Source: Streptomyces calvus (GTDB lineage Bacteria; Actinomycetota; Actinomycetes; Streptomycetales; Streptomycetaceae). Taken from it: a DNA stretch of 64,000 bases. The stretch is from positions 124,001 through 188,000 of the forward strand of contig NZ_VCNP01000032.1 in NCBI RefSeq assembly GCF_006782915.1. The letters are read 5' to 3'. Within the stretch, counting starts at the first letter, position 1; the number at the start of each line of letters is the position of its first letter. Position numbers and translations under genes: made by a program. Of this stretch, positions 18,008 through 27,510 are shown one piece after another. The notes beneath the pieces are model-generated. The model ran no database searches. It had not been told where the DNA came from and saw only the letters and a list, made by a program, of their open reading frames with translations.

Positions 18008-19318
18008 TCAGGCGGCGTTCGGCGCTTCCGTCCCGGCCGTGGCGCCCCCGGCGCCCCCGTCGTTCAGGAAGTCCTTCCAGCCACCGGCCGGTTCCTGGCC
18101 GACGTCCAGGGTGCGCAGCCGGTCGAGCACCTCGGGCCGTTGCGCGTCCAGCCAGTCGGTGAACTGCCGGAAGGAGACGAGCCTCACGTCACCGCCCTTC
18201 TCCTTCTCCCGCGCGATGTGCCGGAGCGCCTCCTCGACGGCGTCCATGTAGATGCCGCCGTTCCACTGCTCGAAGTGGTTGCCGACGAAGAACGGCGCCC
18301 GGTTCGTCTCGTACGCCCGCCGGAATCCGGATATGTACGCCTGGGCCGCCTGCCGCCGCCAGGCCGGGTGGTTGTGGGCCGGGGCGTTGGTCGAGTTGAG
18401 CGACTGGTTGGCGAGCATGTTGTAGTCCATCGACAGGACCTCGAAGGAGCGTCCGGGGAACGGTATCTGCTGGAGCGGAAGGTCCCATATGCCCTGCTTC
18501 TTGACCGGCCAGACCTGACGCCCGCCCGGCGAGGAGGCGTCGTAGCGCCAGCCCAGCTCGCGGGCGGCGGGCAGCAGGCCGTCCTGGCCGAGCAGGCACG
18601 GCGTGCGTCCGCCGACCAGCTCCTTGTCGTAGTCGAAGGGCAGGGACTCCACGTCGGTCCAGCCGGAGTTGGTCCGCCACTGCTTCACGAACGACTTGGC
18701 CTGATCTATCTCGCTGCGCCACTGCTGCGGCGTCCAGTTGCCGACGCTGCCGGTTCCGGCGCAGAAGTGGCCGTTGAAGTGGGTGCCGATCTCGTGCCCG
18801 TCGAGCCAGGCGCGGCGCAGGTTCCGCAGCGTGTCCTTGATGTGGTCGTCGGTGAGGTAGCCGATGTCGGAGGCGCCGCGCGGGTTGTTCGGCGGGTCGT
18901 AGAGGCGCTTCTTCGACTCGGGCAGCAGATACAGGCCCGAGAGGAAGAACGTCATGTGCGCGCCGTGCTCCCGGGCGAGGTCCAGGAAGCGTGGGAAGAG
19001 CCCGTTGCCCACCTCGCCGGCGCCGTCCCAGGAGAAGACCACGAACTGCGGCGGCGCCTGCCCCGGCTCCAGCGGCACCGGAGGGCCGGGCTGGTGGGGC
19101 TGCTTGCCGGTGAAGGAGGTGGAGCCGTCGCCGATCGGGCGGGCCGTCTTCGTCGGGGCGGGCTCCGGCGCCCCGGGCCGGCCGTCGCCGTCCGCGCCGG
19201 AACCGCCGGCGTGCGCGGCGCCGTCCGGACCAGTGTGGCCGCCGCAGCCGGCCAGTGACACGGCGGCCGCGGCACCCGCGCCGAGCCCGAGCATTCCTCT
19301 GCGAGTGAGAGCGCGCAT
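18008..19318 (-). CDS. Tat lipoprotein with polysaccharide deacetylase-like (NodB) fold
   Basis: A 436-residue secreted protein. The N-terminus has a twin-arginine signal (TRRGMLGLGAG) ending in lipobox LAGC, then a Gly/Ala/Pro linker to about residue 80. The catalytic-like part holds FSWDGAGEVG (the motif-1 Asp) and HEIGTHFNGHF, where H-x3-H matches the metal-binding NodB motif 2. It resembles the deacetylase fold of carbohydrate esterase family 4, but motif 1 is not the usual TFDD, so enzyme activity and substrate are uncertain. I use the ATG at 19318; a GTG six codons upstream is possible. Confidence 0.8.
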   Translation of the reverse strand: MRALTRRGMLGLGAGAAAAVSLAGCGGHTGPDGAAHAGGSGADGDGRPGAPEPAPTKTARPIGDGSTSFTGKQPHQPGPPVPLEPGQAPPQFVVFSWDGAGEVGNGLFPRFLDLAREHGAHMTFFLSGLYLLPESKKRLYDPPNNPRGASDIGYLTDDHIKDTLRNLRRAWLDGHEIGTHFNGHFCAGTGSVGNWTPQQWRSEIDQAKSFVKQWRTNSGWTDVESLPFDYDKELVGGRTPCLLGQDGLLPAARELGWRYDASSPGGRQVWPVKKQGIWDLPLQQIPFPGRSFEVLSMDYNMLANQSLNSTNAPAHNHPAWRRQAAQAYISGFRRAYETNRAPFFVGNHFEQWNGGIYMDAVEEALRHIAREKEKGGDVRLVSFRQFTDWLDAQRPEVLDRLRTLDVGQEPAGGWKDFLNDGGAGGATAGTEAPNAA

Positions 19319-19457
19319 GACAAGTCCGATCGTCACGTCCTCTGGTGGTCACTCACTCAGAGGACGCGACGGAGGCGCGGGTTCCCGCCAATTGCGGAGG
19401 TTTCGCGAGGAAGCGTTTGCGGGGCACGGCGCGGGGCCCGGGGATCATGTCCCCGGG

Positions 19458-19775
19458 CGCGGCGACCGGGCTCACGCCTCGGCGCGGCGACCGGGCTCAC
19501 GCTCGGCGTGGCGCCCGGAATCACGCCTCGGCATGGCGACCGCGATCACGCTCGGCGTGGCGACCGGGATCACGTCCCGGCGCGGCGACCGGGATCACGC
19601 CTCGGCATGGCGACCGCGATCACCCTCGGCGTGGCGACCGCCATCACGCTCCGGTGTGGCGGCCGGCACCCCGCCCGGCGTGGCGACCGGGATCACGCTC
19701 GGCGTGGCGCCCGGAATCACGCCGGGGCATGGCGACCGCGATCACCCTCGGCGCGGCGACCGCGATCACGCTCCG
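19458..19775. repeat. 24/25-bp intergenic tandem array, about 13 units
   Basis: Thirteen imperfect head-to-tail units of 24 or 25 bp, each built around GGCGACCGSGATCACG and starting CGCGG, CGTGG or CATGG. There are no unique spacers. It lies between the upstream flank of the deacetylase gene and the 3' end of the histidine phosphatase gene, whose last 10 bp fall inside the array. Frames through it encode only Arg/His/Gly-rich repeats without a ribosome site, so I treat it as non-coding. Confidence 0.9.
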
Positions 19776-20455
19776 AACGCCTTCCCCTTCCCTTTCACCG
19801 GCTTGGCGCCGGCCAGCAGGTGCGCGGGGACGAGGTCGCGGGCCGGCTCGCTGTAGCCGACGGAGACGATCCGGTCGCCCTGGTAGGTGAAGGTGGTCAG
19901 CGACGCCAGCGTGCACTGCCGCTTGCGCGGGTCGTGCCACAGCCGCCGCTTCTCGACGTAGGAGCGCACGATCCAGATCGGCAGCTGGTGGCTGACTAGC
20001 ACCGCCTCGTGTCCGCGGGCCGCGTCCTTGGCCGCGTTCAGCGCGCCCATCATGCGGATGACCTGGTCGACGTACGGCTCGCCCCAGGACGGCTTGAACG
20101 GGTTGACGACGTGCCGCCAGTTGCCCGGGCGGCGCAGCGCGCCGTCGCCGATGCCGAACGTCTTGCCCTGGAAGACGTTCGCGGCCTCGATCAGCCGGTC
20201 GTCGGTGGCGATGTCCAGGCCGTGCGCCTTGGCGATCGGCTCGGCCGTCTCCTGGGCCCGCTCCAGCGGCGAGGCGCCGACGTGCACGATGTCGCGCGGG
20301 GCGAGGTGCTCGGCGACCCGGTCGGCCATGCGCCGGCCCAGCTCGGAGAGGTGGTAGCCGGCCAGCCGCCCGTACAGGATGCCGTCGGGGTTCTCCACCT
20401 CGCCGTGCCGCATCAGGTGGACGACGGTGACGTCGTCCTTCTTCACGGTGCTCAC
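19766..20455 (-). CDS. Histidine phosphatase (phosphoglycerate mutase-like) family protein
   Basis: A 229-residue phosphatase-superfamily enzyme. The catalytic RHGE motif is at residues 16-19 ([13 protein letters not shown]), the second conserved Arg is in [14 protein letters not shown] and the late His is in [10 protein letters not shown]. Such enzymes move phosphate through a phosphohistidine; the substrate is not predictable. The GTG start overlaps the hemL stop (GTGA), so it is co-translated with a tetrapyrrole enzyme. The Lys/Gly-rich C-terminus runs into the tandem array. Confidence 0.9.
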   Translation of the reverse strand: MSTVKKDDVTVVHLMRHGEVENPDGILYGRLAGYHLSELGRRMADRVAEHLAPRDIVHVGASPLERAQETAEPIAKAHGLDIATDDRLIEAANVFQGKTFGIGDGALRRPGNWRHVVNPFKPSWGEPYVDQVIRMMGALNAAKDAARGHEAVLVSHQLPIWIVRSYVEKRRLWHDPRKRQCTLASLTTFTYQGDRIVSVGYSEPARDLVPAHLLAGAKPVKGKGKAFGA

Positions 20456-21768
20456 GCCGTCGCCTCCGCCGCCGCCCGGGCCGCCGCCGGAAGGGCGTCG
20501 GCGATCCGTTGAAGGGCCCGCTCGTCGTGCGCGGTGGACACGAACCACGACTCGAAGGACGACGGCGGCAGGTAGACGCCGTTCGCCAGCAGGGAGTGGA
20601 AGAAGGCGGTGAAGCGGAACGACTCCTGCGCCTTGGCGTCCTCGTAGTTGCGCACCGGCCGGTCGGTGAAGAACACGGAGAACATGTTGGAGGCGTTCTG
20701 CAGCGTGTGCGCCACGCCCTCCTTGGTCAGCGCCTCGGTGACGAGGGACTGGATCCGCGCCGAGACGGCGTTCACCTGCTCGTACGCGGCGTCGTCGAGC
20801 AGCCGCAGCTGGGCGAGACCGGCGGCGGTGGCGACCGGGTTCCCGGAGAGGGTGCCGGCCTGGTAGACGGGCCCGGCCGGGGCGAGGTGCGCCATGACGT
20901 CGGCCCGCCCGCCGAAGGCCGCGGCCGGGAAGCCGCCGCCCATCACCTTGCCGAAGGTCATCAGGTCGGGCCGCACCCCGTCGACGCCGTACCAGCCGGC
21001 GCGGCTGGTACGGAAGCCGGTCATGACCTCGTCGGAGATGTACAGCGCGCCGTTCGCGGCGCACGCGTCCTTCAGCCCCTGGTTGAACCCGGGCTGCGGC
21101 GGGACGACGCCCATGTTGCCCGGCGACGCCTCGGTGATCACGCAGGCGATCTCACCCGGGTGCGCGGCGAACGCGGCGTGCACGGCCTCCAGGTCGTTGT
21201 ACGGCAGCACGATGGTGTCGCCGGCCTGCGCGCCGGTGACACCCGGGGTGTCGGGCAGCGCGAACGTGGCGACACCGGAGCCGGCGGAGGCGAGCAGCGA
21301 GTCGACGTGGCCGTGGTAGCAGCCGGCGAACTTGATCACCTTGGTGCGCTGTGTGAACCCGCGGGCGAGCCGGATCGCTGACATGGTGGCCTCGGTCCCG
21401 CTGGACACCAGCCGCACCTGCTCCAGCGGCTCGATCCGGGCGACCATCTCCTCCGCGAGCGCGACCTCGCCCTCACCGGGCGTACCGAACGACGTACCGC
21501 GCGCGACGGCCTCCTGGACGGCGGCGATTACCTCGGGGTGGGCGTGCCCGAGGATCATCGGCCCCCAGGAACAGACCAGGTCGACGTACTCCCGTCCGTC
21601 GGCGTCGGTCAGATACGGACCGCTGCCGGACACCATGAACCGGGGCGTACCGCCGACGGCGCGGAAGGCGCGCACCGGCGAGTTCACGCCTCCGGGAGTG
21701 ACGGCCGCGGCACGGTCGAACAGCGCCTGCGAGGCGGGGGCTTCGTATGAATATGGCAGTTCGCTCAT
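20452..21768 (-). CDS. hemL: Glutamate-1-semialdehyde 2,1-aminomutase
   Basis: A 438-residue PLP enzyme that converts glutamate-1-semialdehyde to 5-aminolevulinate in the C5 pathway of heme, siroheme and cobalamin synthesis. The PLP lysine is K274 ([13 protein letters not shown]). Also visible are [27 protein letters not shown] and DEVMTGFR. Length and order are typical. It feeds the heme used by the nearby cytochrome c maturation genes, though they are not in one operon. It leads a two-gene unit with the histidine phosphatase. Confidence 0.96.
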   Translation of the reverse strand: MSELPYSYEAPASQALFDRAAAVTPGGVNSPVRAFRAVGGTPRFMVSGSGPYLTDADGREYVDLVCSWGPMILGHAHPEVIAAVQEAVARGTSFGTPGEGEVALAEEMVARIEPLEQVRLVSSGTEATMSAIRLARGFTQRTKVIKFAGCYHGHVDSLLASAGSGVATFALPDTPGVTGAQAGDTIVLPYNDLEAVHAAFAAHPGEIACVITEASPGNMGVVPPQPGFNQGLKDACAANGALYISDEVMTGFRTSRAGWYGVDGVRPDLMTFGKVMGGGFPAAAFGGRADVMAHLAPAGPVYQAGTLSGNPVATAAGLAQLRLLDDAAYEQVNAVSARIQSLVTEALTKEGVAHTLQNASNMFSVFFTDRPVRNYEDAKAQESFRFTAFFHSLLANGVYLPPSSFESWFVSTAHDERALQRIADALPAAARAAAEATA

Positions 21769-22284
21769 GACCTGCGACTTCTCCGACCTTCTCCGACGTC
21801 CCGGCCGGTGCCGGGCTACGGGTGCGAGTGACGTGTTCAGGGTAGGCCAGGGGCGGCCTCGGGCATCGGGCCCCCGATCCGCCGTGATCTGCGAAACTGG
21901 CGTCGAGACACACAGCTCACACGGCCGGGCCGGCCGGAGGCTGCGAAGATCCCGCGGGCAGATGTTTCACCGCACGTTTCGGCGGGCGGCCGTGGGGGAG
22001 GTCACTGACACGATGATCGGGTTGCGCGGCGGGGGCCACGCGTCCTAGAAAAGCAGTCGGGTGGAGATATGCATCGCGGTGGCGGACTGGGCGAGGGGAC
22101 TGACGACCTGGGTCCTCGACGTGCCCGGCGGGGAAGGCACCGGCGCGAAGCGGAGAACGCTAACGGCACGGACAGTACGGACGAGGCCCGCCAGGCACGC
22201 GGCGTCCCGCACGAGTCCGAGCGGATCGACCGGCGGATCGGCCCTCTGCGAGGGGCGGGGAGCAGGAATGGTGGTCGGGTGGGG
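21769..22284. other. Intergenic region between divergent hemL and the 22.3-kb gene
   Basis: About 515 bp without a convincing gene. It must hold the hemL promoter (minus strand) and that of the downstream plus-strand gene. A frame from 22069 continues into the latter, but its third-position GC is lower than in the flanks and it is Arg/Gly-rich. I see no repeat or clear hairpin here. Confidence 0.5.
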
Positions 22285-22716
22285 GTGACGTACAAGTACT
22301 TCGGCGCGCCGGACGGCGCCACCGCGGCCCGCGTCCCGATCTCGATGCGCCCCGAGGAACTCGGCGGCGACGAGCTCGGCATGAACGGCATGTTCACCAA
22401 GATCAAGCCGGAAACGATGGCCGCGATGGTCCTCACGGGCATCGAGGGCGTCCCCCTGCACAAGGTCCCGCCGCTGGAACTGGTCGTCCTGCACCCGGAC
22501 TACGCGGTCGTGAAGCTCCCCATGACCGTCGTCGACCCCCTGCGCGGCATAGGCGAGGAAGCGGTCGGCGCGGCGGCGTTCATCTGGTCCACGGTCCCGG
22601 ACCGCGGCGGCCCGCGCGACGCGTTCAACGTCTACCAACTGCTCCACGAATGGCAGGACTTCAGCCACCGGCTGCACGAGGCGGGGCATCAGGCTTATTG
22701 CCTGGTCTGGCCCTGA
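22285..22716 (+). CDS. Conserved hypothetical protein
   Basis: A protein of about 143 residues that I cannot name. It is soluble, with no signal or membrane segment; recognisable stretches are GMNGMFTKIKPETMAAMVLTG, LHPDYAVVKLPMTVVDP and FNVYQLLHEWQDFSHRL. I chose the GTG at 22285 because the character changes there from Arg/Gly-rich to ordinary protein; an ATG at 22069 would add 72 residues. A strong hairpin terminator follows the gene. It is divergent from hemL. Confidence 0.75.
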   Translation: MTYKYFGAPDGATAARVPISMRPEELGGDELGMNGMFTKIKPETMAAMVLTGIEGVPLHKVPPLELVVLHPDYAVVKLPMTVVDPLRGIGEEAVGAAAFIWSTVPDRGGPRDAFNVYQLLHEWQDFSHRLHEAGHQAYCLVWP

Positions 22717-22746
22717 GCTGGTCCGACCTGAGGGTTCGCGGGATTC

Positions 22747-22774
22747 GGGCGGGGTCTTCGGACCTCGCCCTTTT
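22747..22774 (+). terminator. Rho-independent terminator
   Basis: A 10-bp stem (one G-T pair) with a TTCG tetraloop, then TTTT, starting 30 bp past the stop of the preceding plus-strand gene. This is the most canonical intrinsic terminator in the window. Confidence 0.85.
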
Positions 22775-23148
22775 GCGTGTCGGCCAGGAGCCGTCGGGCG
22801 ACCAGGGCACATTGACGGCACATGGGTTGTGCTGGGGTAGCACAGAGGCGTCCGCCCACCCGACCCCTACCGCCGCTGACGCCCGCGGTGGCGGGCGGTC
22901 GCCGTCGCCTGTCGCCTGCCACCGTGCCGTCCGGTCCGGCGAGGCGAAACGAGGACACGCTCGCCGACGAGCACGGCGTCTGCCCGCTCCGTTGACCCAG
23001 CAGGAGGGAACCGTGCCGCCTGAAGGGTGTGTGCGGTGGCTGGAAAGCGCCCGTCGTGAACAGACTGAGGACCGCGTCTGCGCTCGTCGCCCGAAACGGG
23101 GTACCCCAGCGGCGCACGAGTCCCCCTCGTCCTCAGGAGGCACCCTCC
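22775..23148. other. Upstream region of the ferritin-like gene
   Basis: About 370 bp with no supported gene. It ends in an AGGAGG ribosome site before the ATG at 23149. A GGGTAC box at 23099-23104 resembles a stress sigma-factor -10 element, but I found no -35 match at the usual spacing. The rest shows nothing I can interpret. Confidence 0.45.
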
Positions 23149-24348
23149 ATGACGTTCAATCCCCTGGAGCAGCGGGGCATCCCGCTGGACCGTCAGCTCC
23201 GCAGTTGGCGTGAGCTGAACGTGGACCCGATCGACCCGGACCACTGCGACCCGTACACCCGGTGCCGGATCATCACGATGAACGGGATCGAGGTGGAGGC
23301 GATCCTGTTCAGCCACCAGCTCGCCCGCAACACGGTCGACCCCGAGGTCAAGCGGCAGCTGGCGCGGGTGCGGTACATCGAGGCGCAGCAGCAGAAGGTC
23401 GTGAACTGGCTGCTCCCGGGTGTCTCCTCGGTACTGGAGACGACGATCGCCTACGAGCAGGTGGCCGTGGACCTGACGGCGTGGGTGGCACGGATGGAGC
23501 CGGACCCGTACCTGAGGCAGGCGTACGAGTTCGGTGTGCTGGAGGACTTCGACCACCTGTACCGGTACGCGAACCTGTACGAGATGATCGAGCACCGCAA
23601 GGCGGAGGCGATCGTCGACGACCTGACCGAGGTGATGCCCGGCCGGCCCACCCGGTTCCACCACCGCGACCCGGTCGACAACGTCCGCGACCCGTACGCG
23701 AAGGACCGGACCGACCCGCTGTCCAAGCTGCACGCGCTGACGATCATGTCGGCGGAGCAGCAGACCATGAACTTCTACATGAACACCGGTCCGACCTACA
23801 TGGAGCCGATCGCCCGTCAGCTCTACCAGGAGATCGGGCTGATCGAGGAGGAGCACGTCACGCACTACGAGTCCCTCGTGGACCCGGGCGAGACGTGGTG
23901 GGAGCAGCTGGTCAATCACGAGTACAACGAGTGCTACCTGTACTACTCCTTCATGGAGCAGGAGAGCGACCCCAAGGTCAAGGCGATCTGGGAGCTGCAC
24001 CTGAACATGGAGCTGGAGCACCTGCACGCCGCCTGCGACCTGATGCGCCGGCACGACGGCCGCGATCCCGCCTCGGTGCTGGCCCCCGAGCTGCCCAACG
24101 TGCTCACCTTCGAGCCGAACAAGGGCTATCTGCGGGAACTGCTCGACACCCAGATGGACCTGACGACGCTGGGCGCCGGTTACGTGCGCGAGGCGCACGA
24201 GCGGTTCGAGAAGATGCAGGAGCAGATCCACGGCGGGGAGGCACCGCCGAGCGACCGGGTCATGGCCGAGCACGACGAGATGTTCGGTCGCGAGTACCGC
24301 GTGCAGACCGAGGGCGAGCACCCCGATCCCGCGCAGCGCGAGAAGTAG
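23149..24348 (+). CDS. Ferritin-like/hemerythrin-adjacent uncharacterised protein
   Basis: A 399-residue soluble, mostly helical protein with many Glu/His pairs spaced as in ferritin-like four-helix bundles: VLEDFDHLYRYANLYEM, IEEEHVTHYESLV, YSFMEQESDP and MELEHLHAACDLMRRHDG. These could bind a di-iron centre; family membership is judged by pattern. The start follows an AGGAGG ribosome site. A hemerythrin-domain gene begins 9 bp downstream, supporting a shared role in iron, oxygen or peroxide handling. No signal peptide. Confidence 0.75.
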   Translation: MTFNPLEQRGIPLDRQLRSWRELNVDPIDPDHCDPYTRCRIITMNGIEVEAILFSHQLARNTVDPEVKRQLARVRYIEAQQQKVVNWLLPGVSSVLETTIAYEQVAVDLTAWVARMEPDPYLRQAYEFGVLEDFDHLYRYANLYEMIEHRKAEAIVDDLTEVMPGRPTRFHHRDPVDNVRDPYAKDRTDPLSKLHALTIMSAEQQTMNFYMNTGPTYMEPIARQLYQEIGLIEEEHVTHYESLVDPGETWWEQLVNHEYNECYLYYSFMEQESDPKVKAIWELHLNMELEHLHAACDLMRRHDGRDPASVLAPELPNVLTFEPNKGYLRELLDTQMDLTTLGAGYVREAHERFEKMQEQIHGGEAPPSDRVMAEHDEMFGREYRVQTEGEHPDPAQREK

Positions 24349-24357
24349 GAGGCCGGG

Positions 24358-24948
24358 ATGTCCGAGCTGCACACGCCGCACGCCGGGGACGACCGGGCGA
24401 AGGACGACGACGTGGTGGCGCTGCTGATGCGCCAGCACGGCGACATCCGCAACCTCTTCGACGAGGTCGAGGCCACCAGCGGTGAGGAACGCCGGGACGC
24501 CTTCCGCCGCCTGGTGCGGTTGCTGGCCGTGCACGAGACCGCCGAGGAAGAGGTCGTCCACCCCTTCGCCCGGCAGGGCTTTTCCGGTGGCGAGCAGGTG
24601 GTGAAGGACCGTCTCGCGGAGGAGAAGGCGGCCAAGGAGACGCTGGCCGCCCTCGACGAGATGGACACCGACGACCCGCAGTTCATGCCTCAGCTGCTCA
24701 GGCTGCGTGCGGACGTCCAGGCCCACGCCCGGGCCGAGGAACGTTACGAGTTCACGCACATCCGCCGCAGCACCGACGTCACCGACCTGGCCGCGATGGC
24801 CAAGGCCATCAAGGCCGCCGAGGCCATGGCTCCCACCCGGCCCCACCCGGGCGTCGAGTCCGCGGCGAAGAACATGGCCCTGGGCCCCGTCGCCGCGCTC
24901 ATGGACCGCACCAAGGACACCGTCCGCAAAGCCATGGGCAAAGGCTGA
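24358..24948 (+). CDS. Hemerythrin domain-containing protein
   Basis: A 196-residue HHE-type protein. Helices carry the iron ligand pattern: H27 (LMRQHGDIRNLF), H59 with E63 (AVHETAEEEVVHP, also H68), and a later EERYEFTHI. Hemerythrins bind O2 or NO at a di-iron site. The C-terminal tail APTRPHPGVESAAKN ends in a helix and shares APTRPHPGV with the second hemerythrin protein of this region. The gene follows the ferritin-like gene by 9 bp and is probably co-transcribed. Confidence 0.88.
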   Translation: MSELHTPHAGDDRAKDDDVVALLMRQHGDIRNLFDEVEATSGEERRDAFRRLVRLLAVHETAEEEVVHPFARQGFSGGEQVVKDRLAEEKAAKETLAALDEMDTDDPQFMPQLLRLRADVQAHARAEERYEFTHIRRSTDVTDLAAMAKAIKAAEAMAPTRPHPGVESAAKNMALGPVAALMDRTKDTVRKAMGKG

Positions 24949-25137
24949 TCCGACCGCGCCCGCACACGGTCGGGCGCAGGCCGGACGGCCGCGCGTTCCA
25001 GCGGGGCGGGTGGCATGCGGGAGGGTTCCGCGCACTCGCGCCCACGGTTTGCCCCGGTCGTCACCGTTTCATGCGGATGGCCACGGAAACCCGACGCCCG
25101 ACGGTGGCCGCCGGGGCACCGGAGCGGAGGGCGTTCG

Positions 25138-25602
25138 ATGAAGAAGCTGTGGTGGGCGGTTCCGGTCGTGGCCGCCGGGGCGGCGGCTGTGCGGCGGTCC
25201 CGGTCGGCGCACCGGAGCGACGAGCGGGCGGGCGACCGCTGGCTCACCGTGACCATCAACCGGCCGCCCACGGACGTGGGGTCGGAGGGGAAGCTGCCAC
25301 CGCCCCTGGACGAGTTGGCGGAACGGATCGACGTGCGGATCCGGCCGGCGCCGGGCGACCGCGGCACGGAACTGGCCGCACGGTTCACCGAGCCCGTGCC
25401 TGCCGCGTCCACCTCGGTGCCCGCGCGCCTGGCCGGGCAGGACCCGCGTCAGGAGCTGCGGCGCGCGTTGCGTGACGCCAAGTCCCTGCTGGAGGCCGGT
25501 GAGGTGCTGCAGCCCGATGCCCCGCCCACGACCCGCCCCACAGCGGGCGGCCGGCTGGTCGAGGTGTTCACCCGTCGCTCCGGCGGGGAGGGAGTGCTGT
25601 GA
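25138..25602 (+). CDS. Hypothetical protein with N-terminal membrane anchor
   Basis: A 154-residue protein. A short hydrophobic N-terminus (KLWWAVPVVAAGAAAV) followed by Arg residues suggests a membrane anchor with a cytoplasmic body. The body contains RWLTVTINRPPTDV and RIDVRIRPAPGDRGTEL, like the first strands of a polyketide-cyclase/SRPBCC-type domain, then QELRRALRDAKSLLEAGEV. I do not recognise a family with confidence. The ribosome site is GGAGCGGAGG. Its stop overlaps the GTG of the alcohol dehydrogenase gene, so the two are coupled. Confidence 0.7.
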   Translation: MKKLWWAVPVVAAGAAAVRRSRSAHRSDERAGDRWLTVTINRPPTDVGSEGKLPPPLDELAERIDVRIRPAPGDRGTELAARFTEPVPAASTSVPARLAGQDPRQELRRALRDAKSLLEAGEVLQPDAPPTTRPTAGGRLVEVFTRRSGGEGVL

Positions 25603-26774
25603 AGGCGTTGTGCTGGGAAGGCGTGAACAAGCTGTCCGTCGAGCAGGTCCCCGATCCGGAGCTGCGCAACGACCAGGACGTCATCGTGCGGCTGATCGCG
25701 GGCACCACCTGCGGCTCCGACCTGCACCTCATCGGCGGCTACATCCCGGCGATGCGCGCCGGTGACGTGATCGGCCACGAGTTCGTCGGCGAGGTCGTGG
25801 AGACCGGGTCCGCGGTGCGCAGGCACGCGGTCGGCGACCGGGTCGTAGTCTGCTCCTTCGTCGGCTGCGGACGCTGCTGGTACTGCGCCAACGACCTGTG
25901 GTCCCTGTGCGACAACAGCAACACCAACCCCGGTATCGGCCAGGCCCTCTTCGGCTACGAGTCCGCCGGCATCTTCGGCTACTCGCACGCCATGGGCGGA
26001 CTGCGCGGCAGCCACGCCGAGTACGTCCGCGTGCCCTTCGCCGACTACGGCGCCTTCAAGGTCCCCGAGGGCATCGACGACACCAGCGCCCTGTTCCTCT
26101 CCGACTCGGTGCCCACCGGCTGGATGGGCGCCGACCTGGGCGGGGTGAAGCCCGGTGACGTGGTCGCCGTCTGGGGTTGCGGCGCCGTGGGGCAGATGGC
26201 CGCCCGGGCGGCGGTCCTGAAGGGCGCCGAGCGGGTCATCTCCATCGACCGCATCCCCGAACGGCTGGCCATGACCGAGCGGTACGTGGGCGCGGAGACC
26301 ATCGACTACACGACCACCGATGTCGCCGCGGAACTACGCGAACGCACCGGCGGACGCGGCCCCGACGTGTGCATCGAAGCCGTCGGCATGGAAGCCCACA
26401 GCGACGGACCGATGCACCTGTACGACCAGGCCAAGCAGCAGCTGCGCCTCCAGACCGACCGGCCCACCGCCGTACGCCAGGCCGTCCACGCCTGCCGCAA
26501 GGCCGGCACCGTCTTCGTTCTGGGCGTCTTCGCGGGTGCCGTCGACAAGTTCCCTCTCGGCGCGGTGATCAACAAGGGGCTCACCGTGCGCGGCGCGCAG
26601 ATGCACGGGCAGCGGTACATCCCCATGCTCCTGGAACGGATGGCCGCCGGCGAGATCAGGACGTCCCACCTGGCGACCCACACCCTTCCGCTCGACCGGG
26701 CGCCGACGGCGTACGACATGTTCAAGGAGAAGACCGACGGCTGCGTCCGCGCTGTCATCCGCCCCCAGCCCTGA
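25599..26774 (+). CDS. Zinc-dependent alcohol dehydrogenase
   Basis: A 391-residue MDR-family enzyme. Catalytic zinc ligands are C38 (TTCGSDLH) and H60-E61 (GHEFVG); the structural zinc uses C90, C93, C96 and C104 (GCGRCWYC, then WSLC). The NAD(P) Rossmann motif is VWGCGAVGQMA. The overall sequence resembles glutathione-independent formaldehyde/threonine-dehydrogenase-like members. The GTG start overlaps the upstream hypothetical gene. Substrate not predictable. Confidence 0.92.
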   Translation: MKALCWEGVNKLSVEQVPDPELRNDQDVIVRLIAGTTCGSDLHLIGGYIPAMRAGDVIGHEFVGEVVETGSAVRRHAVGDRVVVCSFVGCGRCWYCANDLWSLCDNSNTNPGIGQALFGYESAGIFGYSHAMGGLRGSHAEYVRVPFADYGAFKVPEGIDDTSALFLSDSVPTGWMGADLGGVKPGDVVAVWGCGAVGQMAARAAVLKGAERVISIDRIPERLAMTERYVGAETIDYTTTDVAAELRERTGGRGPDVCIEAVGMEAHSDGPMHLYDQAKQQLRLQTDRPTAVRQAVHACRKAGTVFVLGVFAGAVDKFPLGAVINKGLTVRGAQMHGQRYIPMLLERMAAGEIRTSHLATHTLPLDRAPTAYDMFKEKTDGCVRAVIRPQP

Positions 26775-26781
26775 GGTTCGC

Positions 26782-27489
26782 ATGATCATCAGCCGGGTCG
26801 CTCACGGAGTCGCCGAACGCCTGGCCCGGTGGCGGTCGGCACCGGCCCTGCACCCGCACGGGGTGCTGTGCACGGGGACGCTGACCGTTGCCGCCCGCTC
26901 GGGCACCGAGTGGGGTGTGCCGTGGCTGGACCGGCCCGGCTCCTACCGGGTGACGGTGCGCTGGTCGCGGGCCCTGGGTCTGCCCCGGGGGCTGCCGGAC
27001 GGCCTGGGGCTGGCCGTCCGCGTCGAGGATCCCGACGGGCCGGGCAGCGCGCTCGACCTGCTGTTCACGTCCAGCCGTCCCGGCCGGTTCGCCCGCCATC
27101 TGCCTCTTCCGCGGCCCGACGCCCTGACGGGCCCGTACTCGACCCTGCTGTCGTACCGGGTGGGTGAACGCGAGCGCGTGCTGGCGGCCTTCCCGGTGCA
27201 CGGCCTCGACGGGCGCCGGGGCGACGTGCGGCCGACCCTGTGGCAGGAGCTCGCCCGCCGGCCCGTCCGGTTCGAACTGCGGGCGGCCGCCCCGGACGAG
27301 CCCTGGCGCACCTTCGCCACCCTGAGCCTGGAGGCCGTGCGCACCGCTCCGGCCTCCCGCACCGTCCCCTTCGACCCGTACGCCCACAACCTGACCGGTC
27401 TGCACCCCACCGAGCGGCTGCGCCGCCTCCGCGACTCCGCGTACGCCGGTTCCCGCCACGGACGAACCGGCGACGATCGCACCGAGTGA
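26782..27489 (+). CDS. Hypothetical protein, weak catalase-fold resemblance
   Basis: A 235-residue soluble protein starting 7 bp after the alcohol dehydrogenase. Stretches such as PDGLGLAVRVEDPDGPGSALDLLFTSS-type text (near residues 75-95) and the end FDPYAHNLTGLHP recall heme-catalase-like proteins, but the catalytic His/Asn and the Tyr heme ligand of true catalases are not visible. I would not call it a catalase. It is the last gene of the co-directional run from 23149 and probably belongs to that operon. Confidence 0.72.
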   Translation: MIISRVAHGVAERLARWRSAPALHPHGVLCTGTLTVAARSGTEWGVPWLDRPGSYRVTVRWSRALGLPRGLPDGLGLAVRVEDPDGPGSALDLLFTSSRPGRFARHLPLPRPDALTGPYSTLLSYRVGERERVLAAFPVHGLDGRRGDVRPTLWQELARRPVRFELRAAAPDEPWRTFATLSLEAVRTAPASRTVPFDPYAHNLTGLHPTERLRRLRDSAYAGSRHGRTGDDRTE

Positions 27490-27510
27490 GGTGAGTGCTC
27501 CGGCGGTGGG

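Noticed and set aside
19458..19775. Possible CRISPR array
   Set aside because: Units are contiguous with no unique spacers, lengths vary 24/25 bp, and no cas genes are in the window.
22069..22284. N-terminal extension of the 22.3-kb hypothetical protein
   Set aside because: Lower third-position GC and Arg/Gly-rich text; kept only as an alternative start.
23099..23104. Stress sigma-factor (GGGTAC) promoter before the ferritin-like gene
   Set aside because: The -10-like box is present, but no matching -35 element at 14-16 bp was found.
22867..25035. 722-residue frame antisense to the ferritin-like and hemerythrin genes
   Set aside because: Shadow of the genuine plus-strand genes, with low-complexity His/Leu/Val composition.
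26782..27489. Catalase
   Set aside because: Only a general resemblance; the catalytic His/Asn and heme-ligand Tyr motifs are not visible.
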